A DNA stretch of 64,000 bases, taken from contig CAVXTL010000001.1 of the NCBI GenBank assembly GCA_963764665.1, positions 46,316 to 110,315 of the forward strand, given 5' to 3'. The translations under genes and the position numbers were made by a program. This document shows, piece by piece, positions 52,853-61,316 of the stretch (position 1 is the first letter of the stretch; each line of letters starts with the position of its first letter). The notes below the pieces were generated by a model. The model was given only the letters and a program-made list of their open reading frames with translations, was not told where the DNA came from and made no database searches. This DNA is from JACVRW01 sp963764665 (lineage in GTDB: Bacteria > Actinomycetota > Thermoleophilia > Solirubrobacterales > Thermoleophilaceae).

Positions 52853-53827
52853 ATGGCGGTCGATGATTCCCCCGAGCCCGACCGGCACCGGCACGTGAAT
52901 CGCGAACGCGTCGTACGGACGCTGACGTTCTGGCTGCGGCCCGAGTTCGTGCTCCGCGCGGTCAACCGCTTTCAGAAGATCGCGGGATTCGACCGCGCGA
53001 TCGCACTGGCCTCAGCCGCGCTCACCGCAACGATCCCGCTGGCGATCGTCACGAGCGCGGTGGCCACAGAGCTCGGGGGAAAGGGCACGGCCGACCGCAT
53101 CATCGACCGTTACGAGCTGACGGGAGGTGGCGCCGAGGCGGTCACGGACGTCTTCTCACCGCCCACCGGCACGGACACCACACTCGGCATCGTCGGAATC
53201 CTTTTTCTCCTGGTCGCGGTGCTGAGCTTCAGCCGGGGCGTGCAGCGGCTGTTCGAGCAGACCTGGGAGCTCACCCCGCTGAGCGTCCGCAACACCTTCA
53301 ACGGGCTCCTGTGGATCGGCGGCCTCGCGGCGTACCTCACGGTCAACGGCGTCCTCCACGCCGCGCTGGGGCGCAGTCGCCTCGAGCTCACAGCGGCGCT
53401 GCTGGCCACCCCGGTGGCGGCCGCCTTCATGTTCTGGAGCGGCCGGGTCCTCAGCGCCAAGCGGATCGCGCCTGGAGATCTCATCCCGTTCGCGATCCTC
53501 GGATCGGTGTTGCTCGCGGCTTGCTCTGTCGGCTCGACGGTCTGGGTGCCGCACCTCTTCGACACATACGCCACTCGCTACGGCGTGATCGGTGCGGTCT
53601 TCGCGATGATTTCATGGCTCTTCTGCCTCATGGTCGTCGTCGTCGGCTCGGCTGTGGCCGGTCGTGAGATCGGCGATGAGCTCGGCCGTATCCGCCGGGG
53701 CGAACGGCCTGCCGAAGACGAGGTCCAGCGCCAATGGAACGAGATCACCGGCGAAGCGCGGTCGCGCTGGCAGACGCTCCGCGACCAGATCCAGGAACGC
53801 CGGCGCAAACGTCGAGAAGAGCGATGA
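52853..53827 (+). CDS. YihY/BrkB-family membrane protein
   Basis: 324 residues, six helices. YihY-like order: RFQKIAGFDRAIALASAALT, PLAIVTSAVATELGGKGTAD, GIVGILFLLVAVLSFSRGVQ, LLWIGGLAAYLTVNGVLHAA, LIPFAILGSVLLAACSVGST, VFAMISWLFCLMVVVVGSAV. The family is often called virulence factor BrkB or tRNA-processing RNase BN, but neither is supported by the sequence, and its biochemical role remains unclear. The basic C-terminus (RRGERPAEDEV) is cytoplasmic. ATG 52853 is 14 bp after the previous stop. Confidence 0.88.
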   Translation: MAVDDSPEPDRHRHVNRERVVRTLTFWLRPEFVLRAVNRFQKIAGFDRAIALASAALTATIPLAIVTSAVATELGGKGTADRIIDRYELTGGGAEAVTDVFSPPTGTDTTLGIVGILFLLVAVLSFSRGVQRLFEQTWELTPLSVRNTFNGLLWIGGLAAYLTVNGVLHAALGRSRLELTAALLATPVAAAFMFWSGRVLSAKRIAPGDLIPFAILGSVLLAACSVGSTVWVPHLFDTYATRYGVIGAVFAMISWLFCLMVVVVGSAVAGREIGDELGRIRRGERPAEDEVQRQWNEITGEARSRWQTLRDQIQERRRKRREER

Positions 53828-53855
53828 TGGTCACCCGACCGAGAAGGAGAACGTG

Positions 53856-55838
53856 ATGCCTGGCGATTCCCAGGTGACGTACGGCCAATCCACGGCCTGG
53901 CAACCCGAGCGTCCGCGTTTGCGGGTGCTCCCGCTTGCCCTCTCGTGGCTGGCCATGGGCATCGCGTTGATGGTGGCCGCCGGGCTCCTCCCCGGTGTCA
54001 GCATCGACAACTACTGGGGTGCGCTGCTCGTCGCGGCGATCGTCGCAGCGCTGAACGCGGTCATCCCGCCCATCCTCGCCGCGCTGCGATTGCCGCTCAC
54101 GCTTGTGACCGGCTTCCTCCTGGTATTGCTCGCGGACGCCGCCATTCTTCGCTGGGCCGACGACCTGACCGACGGGATGCTCACCGTCGACAGCTTCGGT
54201 TGGGCGCTCCTTGCTGCGCTCGTGGTTGCCGCCGTGAGCGTCGCGCTCGCGGTTGTGCTCGGCTCGGACGACACGCACTCACTTCGCATCGCCAGACGAA
54301 TCGCGCGCCGGCAGGGGATCATCGCCGACACCGGCGTCCCCGGGATCCTCTTCCTCGAGATCGATGGGCTCGCATTGCCCGTGCTGCGCCGGGCGATGCG
54401 TGACGGCAACGCCCCGACCATGGCCCGCTGGATGGCCGACGACACGCATCGTCTGACCGAGTGGGAGACCGATCTCTCCTCGCAGACGGGTGCCAGTCAG
54501 GCGGGGATCCTGCTGGGGTCGAACGACGACATCTCGGCCTTCCGCTGGGTGGAGAAGGAGAGCGCGACGCTGATGACGTGCTCGGCGCCGCCGGACTGCG
54601 CCGAGATCGAGCGGCGCCTCGCCACTGGCGTCGGCCTTCTGGTCGATGGCGGCGCGAGCCGCGGGAACCTGCTCTCCGGCGAGGCGGATGACGTGATTCT
54701 CACGGTCAGCCGGATGGAGGCGGAGAAGAGGTCGAACCCGGGCTATCGGGCATTCCTCGCCAACGGTGACAATGTCACGCGCACCCTCGTGCTGTTCCTC
54801 TGGGAGGTGATCCTCGAGTGGACCGCGGCCGTTGGCGCCCTCCGCCGCGACGTGCGGCCGCGCGGCCACCGAGGCGGCGTCTATCCATTCATGCGGGCCG
54901 CCCTGTGCGTCTTCGTGCGCGACCTCATCGTGTCCGGCGTGCTCACCGACATGATGCGAGGACGGCCTGCCGTCTACGCGACGTTCTCGAGCTACGACGA
55001 GGTGGCCCACCACTCGGGCCTCGAGCGGAGCGACACGCTCGAGGCCCTGCGCAAGCTCGACGACCGCTTTGCGCAGATCGACCGAGCGCGCCGGTACGCC
55101 CCGCGACCGTACGAGATCGTCGTGCTCTCCGACCACGGGCAGACGCAGGGTGCGACCTTCAAGCAACGCAACGGCTACGGCCTCGACGAGCTCGTGGAGC
55201 GCTCCCTGGCGGGCGGCGAGGTCGACGGGATCGCCGGCGGGGACGAGCAGAGCTCGATGCTCGGCAACGCCGTCAGCGAGGCGACGGGAAAGGACGCCAA
55301 GCGGCCCAAGAACGACGTGTCCGATCAGGACGTCGTTGTGCTCGGCTCGGGCAACCTCGGGCTCGTCTACCTGATGGAGGAGCGCCGCCGGCTGACGCTC
55401 GAGGAGATCGAGGCGCGCCACCCGCAGCTCGTGCCCGCCCTCCGCGCGCACCCCCATATCGGCTGGCTGCTCGTCCGCTCGTCCGAGCACGGGGCGGTCG
55501 CGCTAGGCGCCCGCGGCGCCCACTACCTCGCCGACGGGCGCGTCGAGGGCGAGGATCCGCTCGCGGCGTTCTCCCCCACGGCGCCGCAGCACCTGCTGCG
55601 CACCGACGGCTTCCAGCATGTCGCCGACATCATGGTGGGGAGCTTCTACGACCCCGAGCTCGAAGAGGGCTGTGCCTTCGAGGAGCTGATCTGCTTCCAC
55701 GGCGGGCTCGGCGGCGTTCAGACGCGCCCGTTCATCCTCCACCCGTCGCACCTCGAGATACCACCGGGCCCGATCCTCGGCGCCGCGAGCGTGCACGGCA
55801 TCCTCACGGGCTGGCGGCAGAAGCTGCAGGCGGCCTGA
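53856..55838 (+). CDS. Holin-like membrane domain fused to alkaline-phosphatase-type phosphodiesterase
   Basis: 660 residues. Residues about 25-145 hold four helices (VLPLALSWLAMGIALMVAAG, ALLVAAIVAALNAVIPPILA, LVTGFLLVLLADAAILRWAD, LLAALVVAAVSVALAVVLGS) that match the phage-holin-4-2-like (PF04020-type) fold. Residues about 165-650 are an alkaline-phosphatase-superfamily phosphodiesterase: GILFLEIDGLALPVLRRAMR, SSQTGASQAGILLGS (nucleophile region), SSYDEVAHHSG, LSDHGQTQG, and a terminal FHGGLGG. A membrane-bound enzyme cleaving phosphoester head groups is the natural reading. AAGGAG lies 6 nt upstream of the ATG. Confidence 0.85.
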   Translation: MPGDSQVTYGQSTAWQPERPRLRVLPLALSWLAMGIALMVAAGLLPGVSIDNYWGALLVAAIVAALNAVIPPILAALRLPLTLVTGFLLVLLADAAILRWADDLTDGMLTVDSFGWALLAALVVAAVSVALAVVLGSDDTHSLRIARRIARRQGIIADTGVPGILFLEIDGLALPVLRRAMRDGNAPTMARWMADDTHRLTEWETDLSSQTGASQAGILLGSNDDISAFRWVEKESATLMTCSAPPDCAEIERRLATGVGLLVDGGASRGNLLSGEADDVILTVSRMEAEKRSNPGYRAFLANGDNVTRTLVLFLWEVILEWTAAVGALRRDVRPRGHRGGVYPFMRAALCVFVRDLIVSGVLTDMMRGRPAVYATFSSYDEVAHHSGLERSDTLEALRKLDDRFAQIDRARRYAPRPYEIVVLSDHGQTQGATFKQRNGYGLDELVERSLAGGEVDGIAGGDEQSSMLGNAVSEATGKDAKRPKNDVSDQDVVVLGSGNLGLVYLMEERRRLTLEEIEARHPQLVPALRAHPHIGWLLVRSSEHGAVALGARGAHYLADGRVEGEDPLAAFSPTAPQHLLRTDGFQHVADIMVGSFYDPELEEGCAFEELICFHGGLGGVQTRPFILHPSHLEIPPGPILGAASVHGILTGWRQKLQAA

Positions 55839-56889
55839 CTCCGCCGCCGCTGCGGGACCCCAGCTCGTTGGCGATGTGCACGGCCGCCGAGGTCAGCGGG
55901 GCGGCGAGCGTCAGCCCGACCATCCCGAACAGGGAGCCGGCGCCGATCGTGACGACGAGCACCACCAGCGGGTTGAGGCTCAGGGTCGCGCCCATCACGA
56001 ACGGCTGGATCATCTGCTGGAGCATGCCGTTGGCGAGCAGGGCCACGATCGCCATGATCAGCGCGTCGGAGCTGCTTCCGGTACTGAGCGCGATCAGCAC
56101 GGCGAAGCCTCCTGCGACCCAGGCGCCGACGAACGGCACGTAGGCCCCTACGAAGGTGACCACGATGATCGTCCCGGCGAGCGGGACGCCGAGGATCAGC
56201 GCGGCGCCCCCGATCAGGACGGCGTTGAACGCGGCGATGATCGTCACGGCGAGGAAGTAGCTGCGCAGCGACTTGGCGATGTTGGTCGTGACGATGTTGG
56301 CGACCGGTTCGGGCACCCCGAGGTGCCGGTTGATGAAGCGGTGCATGACCGGCCCGTCCTTCAACACGAAGAGCGTGCTGAGGATTGCGAAAGCGAGGAA
56401 GAACACGAGCGACTTGAGGCCCTCGACGCCCGCGGCCACCCCGCTGAGCAGCGTCTTGCGGATATCGGGGGCGGCCTTCTGCGCGCTCTCCGTGGCGCTC
56501 TGCGCGTTGTCTACGCCAACGTCGCTGAGCCAGCCCTGGATCTTCGCCAGCGACTGATTCATCTTCGTCGAGATGTCGCCCGAGTTTGCGGATATACCGC
56601 CGAAGACGAGGCAGAAGATGAGGATGCCGATGGCGACGAGCCCGAGCAGGACCAGAAGCGCGCCGCCGATGCGCGGAACCCTGTGGCGCTCCAGCCAGCC
56701 GACCGCCGGTCCGGTGACCGCGCCGAGCACGGCGGCAAGGATGACCGGCATGGCGATCGTCGAGGTCTGACCGACGAGCCAGACGACCCCGACGATGATC
56801 AGCACGAACCCGACCAGCAGCCACGACGTGAAGCCCAGGTCCCTGAGCCACGCAGGTGACGAAAACTGGGGTATGTGCTCGTCGCGCAT
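55804..56889 (-). CDS. AI-2E family transporter
   Basis: 361 residues, seven or eight helices. PerM/AI-2E-type signs: WLVGQTSTIAMPVILAAVLG, VTGPAVGWLERHRVPRIGGA, NRHLGVPEPVANIV, FVGAYVPFVGAWVAGGFAVL and LLANGMLQQMIQPFVMGATL. Substrates vary (autoinducer-2, cyclic nucleotides, ions), so function is unknown. The stop is 35 bases inside the convergent phosphodiesterase gene. ATG 56889 has GGAGG, 6 nt upstream. Confidence 0.85.
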   Translation of the reverse strand: MRDEHIPQFSSPAWLRDLGFTSWLLVGFVLIIVGVVWLVGQTSTIAMPVILAAVLGAVTGPAVGWLERHRVPRIGGALLVLLGLVAIGILIFCLVFGGISANSGDISTKMNQSLAKIQGWLSDVGVDNAQSATESAQKAAPDIRKTLLSGVAAGVEGLKSLVFFLAFAILSTLFVLKDGPVMHRFINRHLGVPEPVANIVTTNIAKSLRSYFLAVTIIAAFNAVLIGGAALILGVPLAGTIIVVTFVGAYVPFVGAWVAGGFAVLIALSTGSSSDALIMAIVALLANGMLQQMIQPFVMGATLSLNPLVVLVVTIGAGSLFGMVGLTLAAPLTSAAVHIANELGSRSGGGVRPPAASAASP

Positions 56890-57000
56890 CAACCTACCTC
56901 CGAATCAAGTCCGTGGGAGGAAGTTTCGGCGCCGCCGCGGTTAGGCCTCCCCCCGTCCGGGCTGGGCGTCACGCTGGACTGGTGCGGCAAGCTGGGTGGT

Positions 57001-58332
57001 GTGGCGGATAGGCCCCGGGCGCCGCGGCTCGACGATCTGTCGCCGCGCGAGCGCTCCCGGACCTGGCGGCTTCGCTTCACGGTGCGTGAGTGGCTCTCGC
57101 GCAGCCTCGTCCTCGTGCCGAGCCTCTACATCGCCGCCGCGCTCGCGCTCGGCGAGCTCGTTCCACGGGCCGAGGGCGAGCGGGACCTCCTATCGCTGAA
57201 GCTCGACCCCGACACAGCGCGGACGATCCTGTCGGCGGAAGCCAGCGGCATGATCGCCTTCACGGGGCTGGTGGTGTCGATCGGTGTCGTCGTGGTCCAG
57301 TTCGGCGCGAGCCAATACACGCCGAGGCTCGTCTCGCGCTTCACGCGGGATCCGGTCGTGAAGCACTCGCTGGGCATCTTCATCGCGCCCGCGATCTTCG
57401 CCCTGGTGTCGCTCCGCTCGATCGGTCGCGATGGCTCGGAAGTGGTGCCGAGCCTGACGATCGGCGTGAACATGATCCTGTTGATCGCGGCGGTGCTCGC
57501 GTTCTTCGGGCTCGTGAGCCGCCTGCTCGACTTGCTACGGCCGCGGCGTGTAATCGCGCAGACGGTCGGGCAAGCCAGCCAGGCGATTCGAGAGGTCTAC
57601 CCCTTCCCGCTGGACGAGGAGCCGAGGGTCGACGCGATTGCCGACGCTCCGGTGACCGCAGTGGTCTCCCACGACGGGGGCTCGGGCGTCCTCTCGGCTC
57701 TCGATCGCGCGCGGATCGTCCGAGCCGCCGCTGGAACGGGCGCCGTCGTAGAGGTGGCGATCGGCATCGGGGGGTACGTCCCACAGGGCGCTGCGCTGTT
57801 CATCGTCCGGGGTCCGGTGGAGGGCCTCGACGAGCGCGAGCTCCACCGCGCGGCGATCGTCGCGGAGGAGCGCACGATCACGCAGGACCCGGCCTTCGCG
57901 ATTCGCGCGATCGTCGACATCGCCCTGCGCGCGCTCTCCCCCGCCGTCAACGATCCGACGACCGCTGTCCAGGTCCTGGACGGGCTCGAAAGGATGCTCA
58001 TCGAGCTCTCCTCCCGGCGGCTCGAGCGCGGACGCATCTCGGACACGGACGGCCGGCTGCGCCTCGTATACCCCAATCCCGGCTGGGCCGAGCTGCTCGA
58101 CCTCGCGCTAACCGAGATCCGCCACTACGGCGCGAGCTCGCCGCAGATCGCACGCCGCATGCGGGCTCTCATCCTCGGCCTGATCGAGCAAGCCCCCGAG
58201 CTGCGTGGACCCGCTCTGGCAGACCACCTCGGGCGTCTCGACACGGCGATCCAGGCCGACTACCACGACCCCGTCGAACGAGCGCACGCGATGGTGCCCG
58301 ACCACCTGGGTATCGGCGGCACCGCGGCCTGA
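57001..58332 (+). CDS. DUF2254 membrane protein
   Basis: 443 residues. N-terminal four helices (SRSLVLVPSLYIAAALALGE, GMIAFTGLVVSIGVVVVQFG, LGIFIAPAIFALVSLRSIGR, IGVNMILLIAAVLAFFGLVS), then a soluble domain with the conserved QDPAFAIRAIVDIALRALSP and AVNDPTTAVQVLDGLERML. The family is widespread and unassigned. GTG 57001 is used; no Shine-Dalgarno sequence is evident. Confidence 0.85.
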   Translation: MADRPRAPRLDDLSPRERSRTWRLRFTVREWLSRSLVLVPSLYIAAALALGELVPRAEGERDLLSLKLDPDTARTILSAEASGMIAFTGLVVSIGVVVVQFGASQYTPRLVSRFTRDPVVKHSLGIFIAPAIFALVSLRSIGRDGSEVVPSLTIGVNMILLIAAVLAFFGLVSRLLDLLRPRRVIAQTVGQASQAIREVYPFPLDEEPRVDAIADAPVTAVVSHDGGSGVLSALDRARIVRAAAGTGAVVEVAIGIGGYVPQGAALFIVRGPVEGLDERELHRAAIVAEERTITQDPAFAIRAIVDIALRALSPAVNDPTTAVQVLDGLERMLIELSSRRLERGRISDTDGRLRLVYPNPGWAELLDLALTEIRHYGASSPQIARRMRALILGLIEQAPELRGPALADHLGRLDTAIQADYHDPVERAHAMVPDHLGIGGTAA

Positions 58333-58348
58333 AGCTTGGCCGGCGGCC

Positions 58349-58960
58349 TCAGCGTTCCACGCGATAGCGCACATGCGTCGCGTGCGGTGAGTGGAGGGTC
58401 TCGACTGGCGTCAATCCGAGCTCGGCGATCCCGTCGAACAACCGCTCGCCCTCCCCGAGAAGCACAGGGGCGATGTCGAGCGTCAGCTCGTCCACGACCC
58501 CGGCCGTGAGCGCCTGACGCACCGTCGACGCGCCGCCCGCGATGTCGACACCGCGCTCGCCGGCGATCGCCGTGGCCTGCTCGAATGCCGCTTCGAAGCC
58601 GTCGGTGACAAAGTGAAACGTGGTGCCGCCCTGCAGCTCGATCGGGTCGTGGGCGTGGTGGGTGAGGACGAAGACGGGGGCGTGATACGGCGGCTCGTCG
58701 CCCCACCAGCCGCGCCAGTCCTCGTCCCAGGCGCCGCGGATCGGGCCGAACATGTTGCGGCCCATGACGTAGGCACCGCGAGGACGCATCAACCAGCGCT
58801 GGGCGGTCAGATCCGCCTCGTCCGTCACCTCGCCAAGATGCCAGGCGTGGACCTGCCTGCCGCCGACGCCGAGCGGGTTCTCGCGGCTCTGGCTCGGCCC
58901 GGCGACGAAGCCGTCGAGCGAGATGGACATGTGGCAGGTAGTCAAGGGGCTGTCGCTCAC
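58349..58960 (-). CDS. Dihydrofolate-reductase-like (RibD C-terminal) protein 1
   Basis: 203 residues. MSISLDGFVAGP near the start, AYVMGRNMFGPIRG, GGASTVRQALTAGVVDEL and VLLGEGERLFDG are the marks of the RibD_C/DHFR-like family. These bind NADPH and are often reductases of small aromatic compounds in actinobacteria. The GTG at 58960 overlaps the stop of the next gene (GTGA), so both are co-translated. The pair probably arose by duplication. Confidence 0.88.
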   Translation of the reverse strand: MSDSPLTTCHMSISLDGFVAGPSQSRENPLGVGGRQVHAWHLGEVTDEADLTAQRWLMRPRGAYVMGRNMFGPIRGAWDEDWRGWWGDEPPYHAPVFVLTHHAHDPIELQGGTTFHFVTDGFEAAFEQATAIAGERGVDIAGGASTVRQALTAGVVDELTLDIAPVLLGEGERLFDGIAELGLTPVETLHSPHATHVRYRVER

Positions 58961-59514
58961 CGCTTCGGCACCAGGATCTGCGCGAGGGCTCCGCTCTGGA
59001 AGCGCTCCTCTTCGACGACGTCCAGCTTCAGGTGCTCTTCGAGCTCTGCGAATGGGCTGTGCCCCGCGCCGATCGCAATCGGGACCGTCGTCAGCTGGTA
59101 TTCGTCGACGAGGCCCAGGCGGGTCACCGACTTGGCGAAGTCGGGGCCGCCGTGGACCAGGACCGTCCCTTCGTCGTCCCGAGCCTTCAGATCCGCGATC
59201 TCCGCGCGCAGGTCCCCGCCGAAGATCTCGGCCGGTCCCCATTCCGCCTTCTCCAGAGTGTGGGAGAAGACAGCCTTCGGCTTCTCGTTCATCGCGGTTG
59301 CAATCGGCCCCTCGGACGCGGCCCAGTGCGGCCCCATGATCTCGTAGCTGCGGCGCCCCATCGCGTGGACGCCGGCCTCCTCGAGCGCGCGGCGGTTCCA
59401 CCCACCCGAGTCGTCGCCGAACCACTCGAACATCCATTCATGGGTCCCGTCCGGGCTGGTCACAAAACCGTCCAGGGACATGACCATCTTGAGAACTACC
59501 TTTCTATCGCTCAT
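58957..59514 (-). CDS. Dihydrofolate-reductase-like (RibD C-terminal) protein 2
   Basis: 185 residues, family as above: VVLKMVMSLDGFVTSPDGTH, HAMGRRSYEIMGPHWA, VLVHGGPDFAKSVTRLGLVD and PIAIGAGHSPF. Same order of motifs, different length and charge. Upstream gene of the pair. The ATG at 59514 lies 39 bp from the divergent methyltransferase start. Confidence 0.88.
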   Translation of the reverse strand: MSDRKVVLKMVMSLDGFVTSPDGTHEWMFEWFGDDSGGWNRRALEEAGVHAMGRRSYEIMGPHWAASEGPIATAMNEKPKAVFSHTLEKAEWGPAEIFGGDLRAEIADLKARDDEGTVLVHGGPDFAKSVTRLGLVDEYQLTTVPIAIGAGHSPFAELEEHLKLDVVEEERFQSGALAQILVPKR

Positions 59515-59553
59515 GTCGGTAGAGACCTACCCCCTCGCTTGAATTCATCGCGT

Positions 59554-60141
59554 ATGGCGGGCAAGGCATCGGAGCGGTTCGTCTGGGCGGTCGACACTCT
59601 GGAGGTCCGCCCGGCCGACCGCCTGCTCGAGGTCGGCTGCGGCCACGGAGTAGCGGTCTCCCTGGTCTGCGAGAGGCTGACGACGGGAACGATCACCGCG
59701 ATCGATCGCTCGCCCAAGATGATCGAGATGGCCACGCGGAGGAACCGCGAGCACGTCGACGCGGGCAGGGCTGTGCTCGCGGCCACCGCGCTGGACGACG
59801 CGGACCTCGGCGATCGGCGCTTCCACAAGGTCTTCGCCTTCAACGTCGCTCCCTTCTGGCAGCAGCCGGAGGCGGCGCTCGGTGTCGTCCGCCGGCACCT
59901 CGCCCGGGATGGAGCCGTCTACATCTTCTGGGACGCGCGCCACTCCGCGCCGGAGCGAGCCCGGGACCTCGGGAACGAGCTGGCCGATCGGCTGCGCAAC
60001 GGCGGATTCTCCATCGACAGGGTGCTGGTCGAGGACCTGCGCCCGGTCCCCGCGGTCTGCGTGATCGGGCGGCCCCACTCAGTGCACGAGGGTCTTGAGC
60101 AGGACGACCGCGCTGCCCAGGCTCACGGCGACAAAGGCTGA
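59554..60141 (+). CDS. Class I SAM-dependent methyltransferase
   Basis: 195 residues. SAM-binding motif I LLEVGCGHGVAVSLV (about 28-42), motif II TAIDRSPKMIEMAT (about 55-68), ATALDDADLG, and the FNVAPFWQ region. Substrate is unknown. The C-terminal 20 residues past VCVIGRPHS run antisense through the convergent membrane-protein gene for 63 bases, so the natural end may be somewhat different. Confidence 0.85.
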   Translation: MAGKASERFVWAVDTLEVRPADRLLEVGCGHGVAVSLVCERLTTGTITAIDRSPKMIEMATRRNREHVDAGRAVLAATALDDADLGDRRFHKVFAFNVAPFWQQPEAALGVVRRHLARDGAVYIFWDARHSAPERARDLGNELADRLRNGGFSIDRVLVEDLRPVPAVCVIGRPHSVHEGLEQDDRAAQAHGDKG

Positions 60142-60585
60142 CACGACCGTCCAGCGCAGGCCCGCTCCCGACGCGCGCGCCGAGTATCCACCTGCAGCGG
60201 CCAGTTCCACCAGGGCGGCAAGCCTCGCGGCGAGAATCGCCGTTTCATCGCCCACGACATCGAGCACGCCCAGCGCGAGGATGAGCACCAGGGGAACGGT
60301 GACCTCCACGAGCGGCCAGTCGTGGCGAAGCACCGAGCGCATCTCAGCTCGGCTGAGCATCCCGTGGTTGGTGATCGACCCCGCCAGCACGCGGGCGTAG
60401 ACGTGGGCCAACCAGAACACGACGCCCGTGACCAGCACGCTTACGCCGATGAGCCCGGCGTTCGAGGAGTCGTACTCCGCAGAGACGGCGATCACGGACG
60501 TCGCCAGGATCAGACCGTAGATGGCCTCGGTGACGCTGCCCGTTGTACGGACGACATACGGGCGCCACCGCCCCGCGGCTGACAT
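60079..60585 (-). CDS. Four-helix membrane protein of unknown function
   Basis: 168 residues with helices at IYGLILATSVIAVSAEY, AGLIGVSVLVTGVVFWLAHV, LVEVTVPLVLILALGVLDVV and VVSAFVAVSLGSAVVLLKTL. HVYARVLAGSI in the first loop is conserved-looking. No family recognised. A 63-base overlap with the methyltransferase gene is unusual. Confidence 0.65.
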   Translation of the reverse strand: MSAAGRWRPYVVRTTGSVTEAIYGLILATSVIAVSAEYDSSNAGLIGVSVLVTGVVFWLAHVYARVLAGSITNHGMLSRAEMRSVLRHDWPLVEVTVPLVLILALGVLDVVGDETAILAARLAALVELAAAGGYSARASGAGLRWTVVSAFVAVSLGSAVVLLKTLVH

Positions 60586-60627
60586 CAGACGGCGACCATG
60601 GTCGCAGAGCGCGTTACAAGTCGGGCG

Positions 60628-61020
60628 CTACTCCAGGAACTCGTCGCTTTGGGTCAGCAGCCCGAACAGGACGAGGAAGTCGATCGTCAGCACCGCAATC
60701 GCCCAGAGCGGGAAGACGAACATGACGATCACGGTCAGCATCGCGCTCAGGCCCGCGAAGCCCACGCCGAGCCAGAGCCCCCATGTGCTGCGCTGGAAGA
60801 TCAGCACGCCGGTCACGATCTGCGCCAGCCCGACGAGCAGCCAGAACCAGCCCCAGGCGGTCAGGTCGATTCCGTACAGCACCTCCTTGGCCTGGGAGGC
60901 GATCGCGTCGTCGTCGGCCAGCGCCGCGATCCCGCTAAGCGCGTTGTAGCCGCCCGCGAGCACCGCCATCACTCCGGCGAACGTGATCCAGCCCGAGCGC
61001 TGCGTGGTGGTGTCTGCCAT
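60628..61020 (-). CDS. DUF7144-type membrane protein, second paralogue
   Basis: 130 residues, same length and helix plan as 45994-46386: GWITFAGVMAVLAGGYNALS, LTAWGWFWLLVGLAQIVTGV, LWLGVGFAGLSAMLTVIVMF and AIAVLTIDFLVLFGLLTQSD. The two lie at opposite ends of the envelope block. ATG 61020 has a GGGGAG-type site upstream. Confidence 0.75.
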   Translation of the reverse strand: MADTTTQRSGWITFAGVMAVLAGGYNALSGIAALADDDAIASQAKEVLYGIDLTAWGWFWLLVGLAQIVTGVLIFQRSTWGLWLGVGFAGLSAMLTVIVMFVFPLWAIAVLTIDFLVLFGLLTQSDEFLE

Positions 61021-61112
61021 TCGAGTCTGCTCCCCCTCGGTTGCGCGAATTTCGGGGCGACTGTACGGCCGTCGCCTCCGAAAAGCTCGTCCTGCAAAGG
61101 GAGTTGCGCGAC

Positions 61113-61316
61113 CTACCGCCGACGCCGCTTGGCCGCCTGAGCCGCGGCTCGTTGCGCCTTCTGCTCGCCGACCTTGACCTTCGCGTCGGCGTAGGTCTGT
61201 TCCACGAGCTCCCTGCCACCCGCCCAGCCGAAGGCCCAGACGACGAGCCGGACCTGGGACCTCGGCCGGCTCGGCCACTTCGACCACCGGAAGTTCGTAG
61301 TCGTGGACGGCCGCAC
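61113..61316 (-). CDS. Possible small basic protein, 5' end unclear
   Basis: The last 45 codons read RLVVWAFGWAGGRELVEQTY then ADAKVKVGEQKAQRAAAQAA and end KRRRR. The codon use is G/C-ending and the tail looks genuine. Upstream of about 61245 the frame loses protein character, so the gene looks cut at its 5' end, close to where a plus-strand phospholipase D fragment starts. Listed as a reading frame, not a confirmed gene. Confidence 0.3.
   Translation of the reverse strand: MRPSTTTNFRWSKWPSRPRSQVRLVVWAFGWAGGRELVEQTYADAKVKVGEQKAQRAAAQAAKRRRR

Noticed and set aside
53856..54300. Prophage holin gene
   Set aside because: The holin-like helices are fused to a chromosomal-type phosphodiesterase and there is no endolysin, terminase, integrase or capsid gene in the window.
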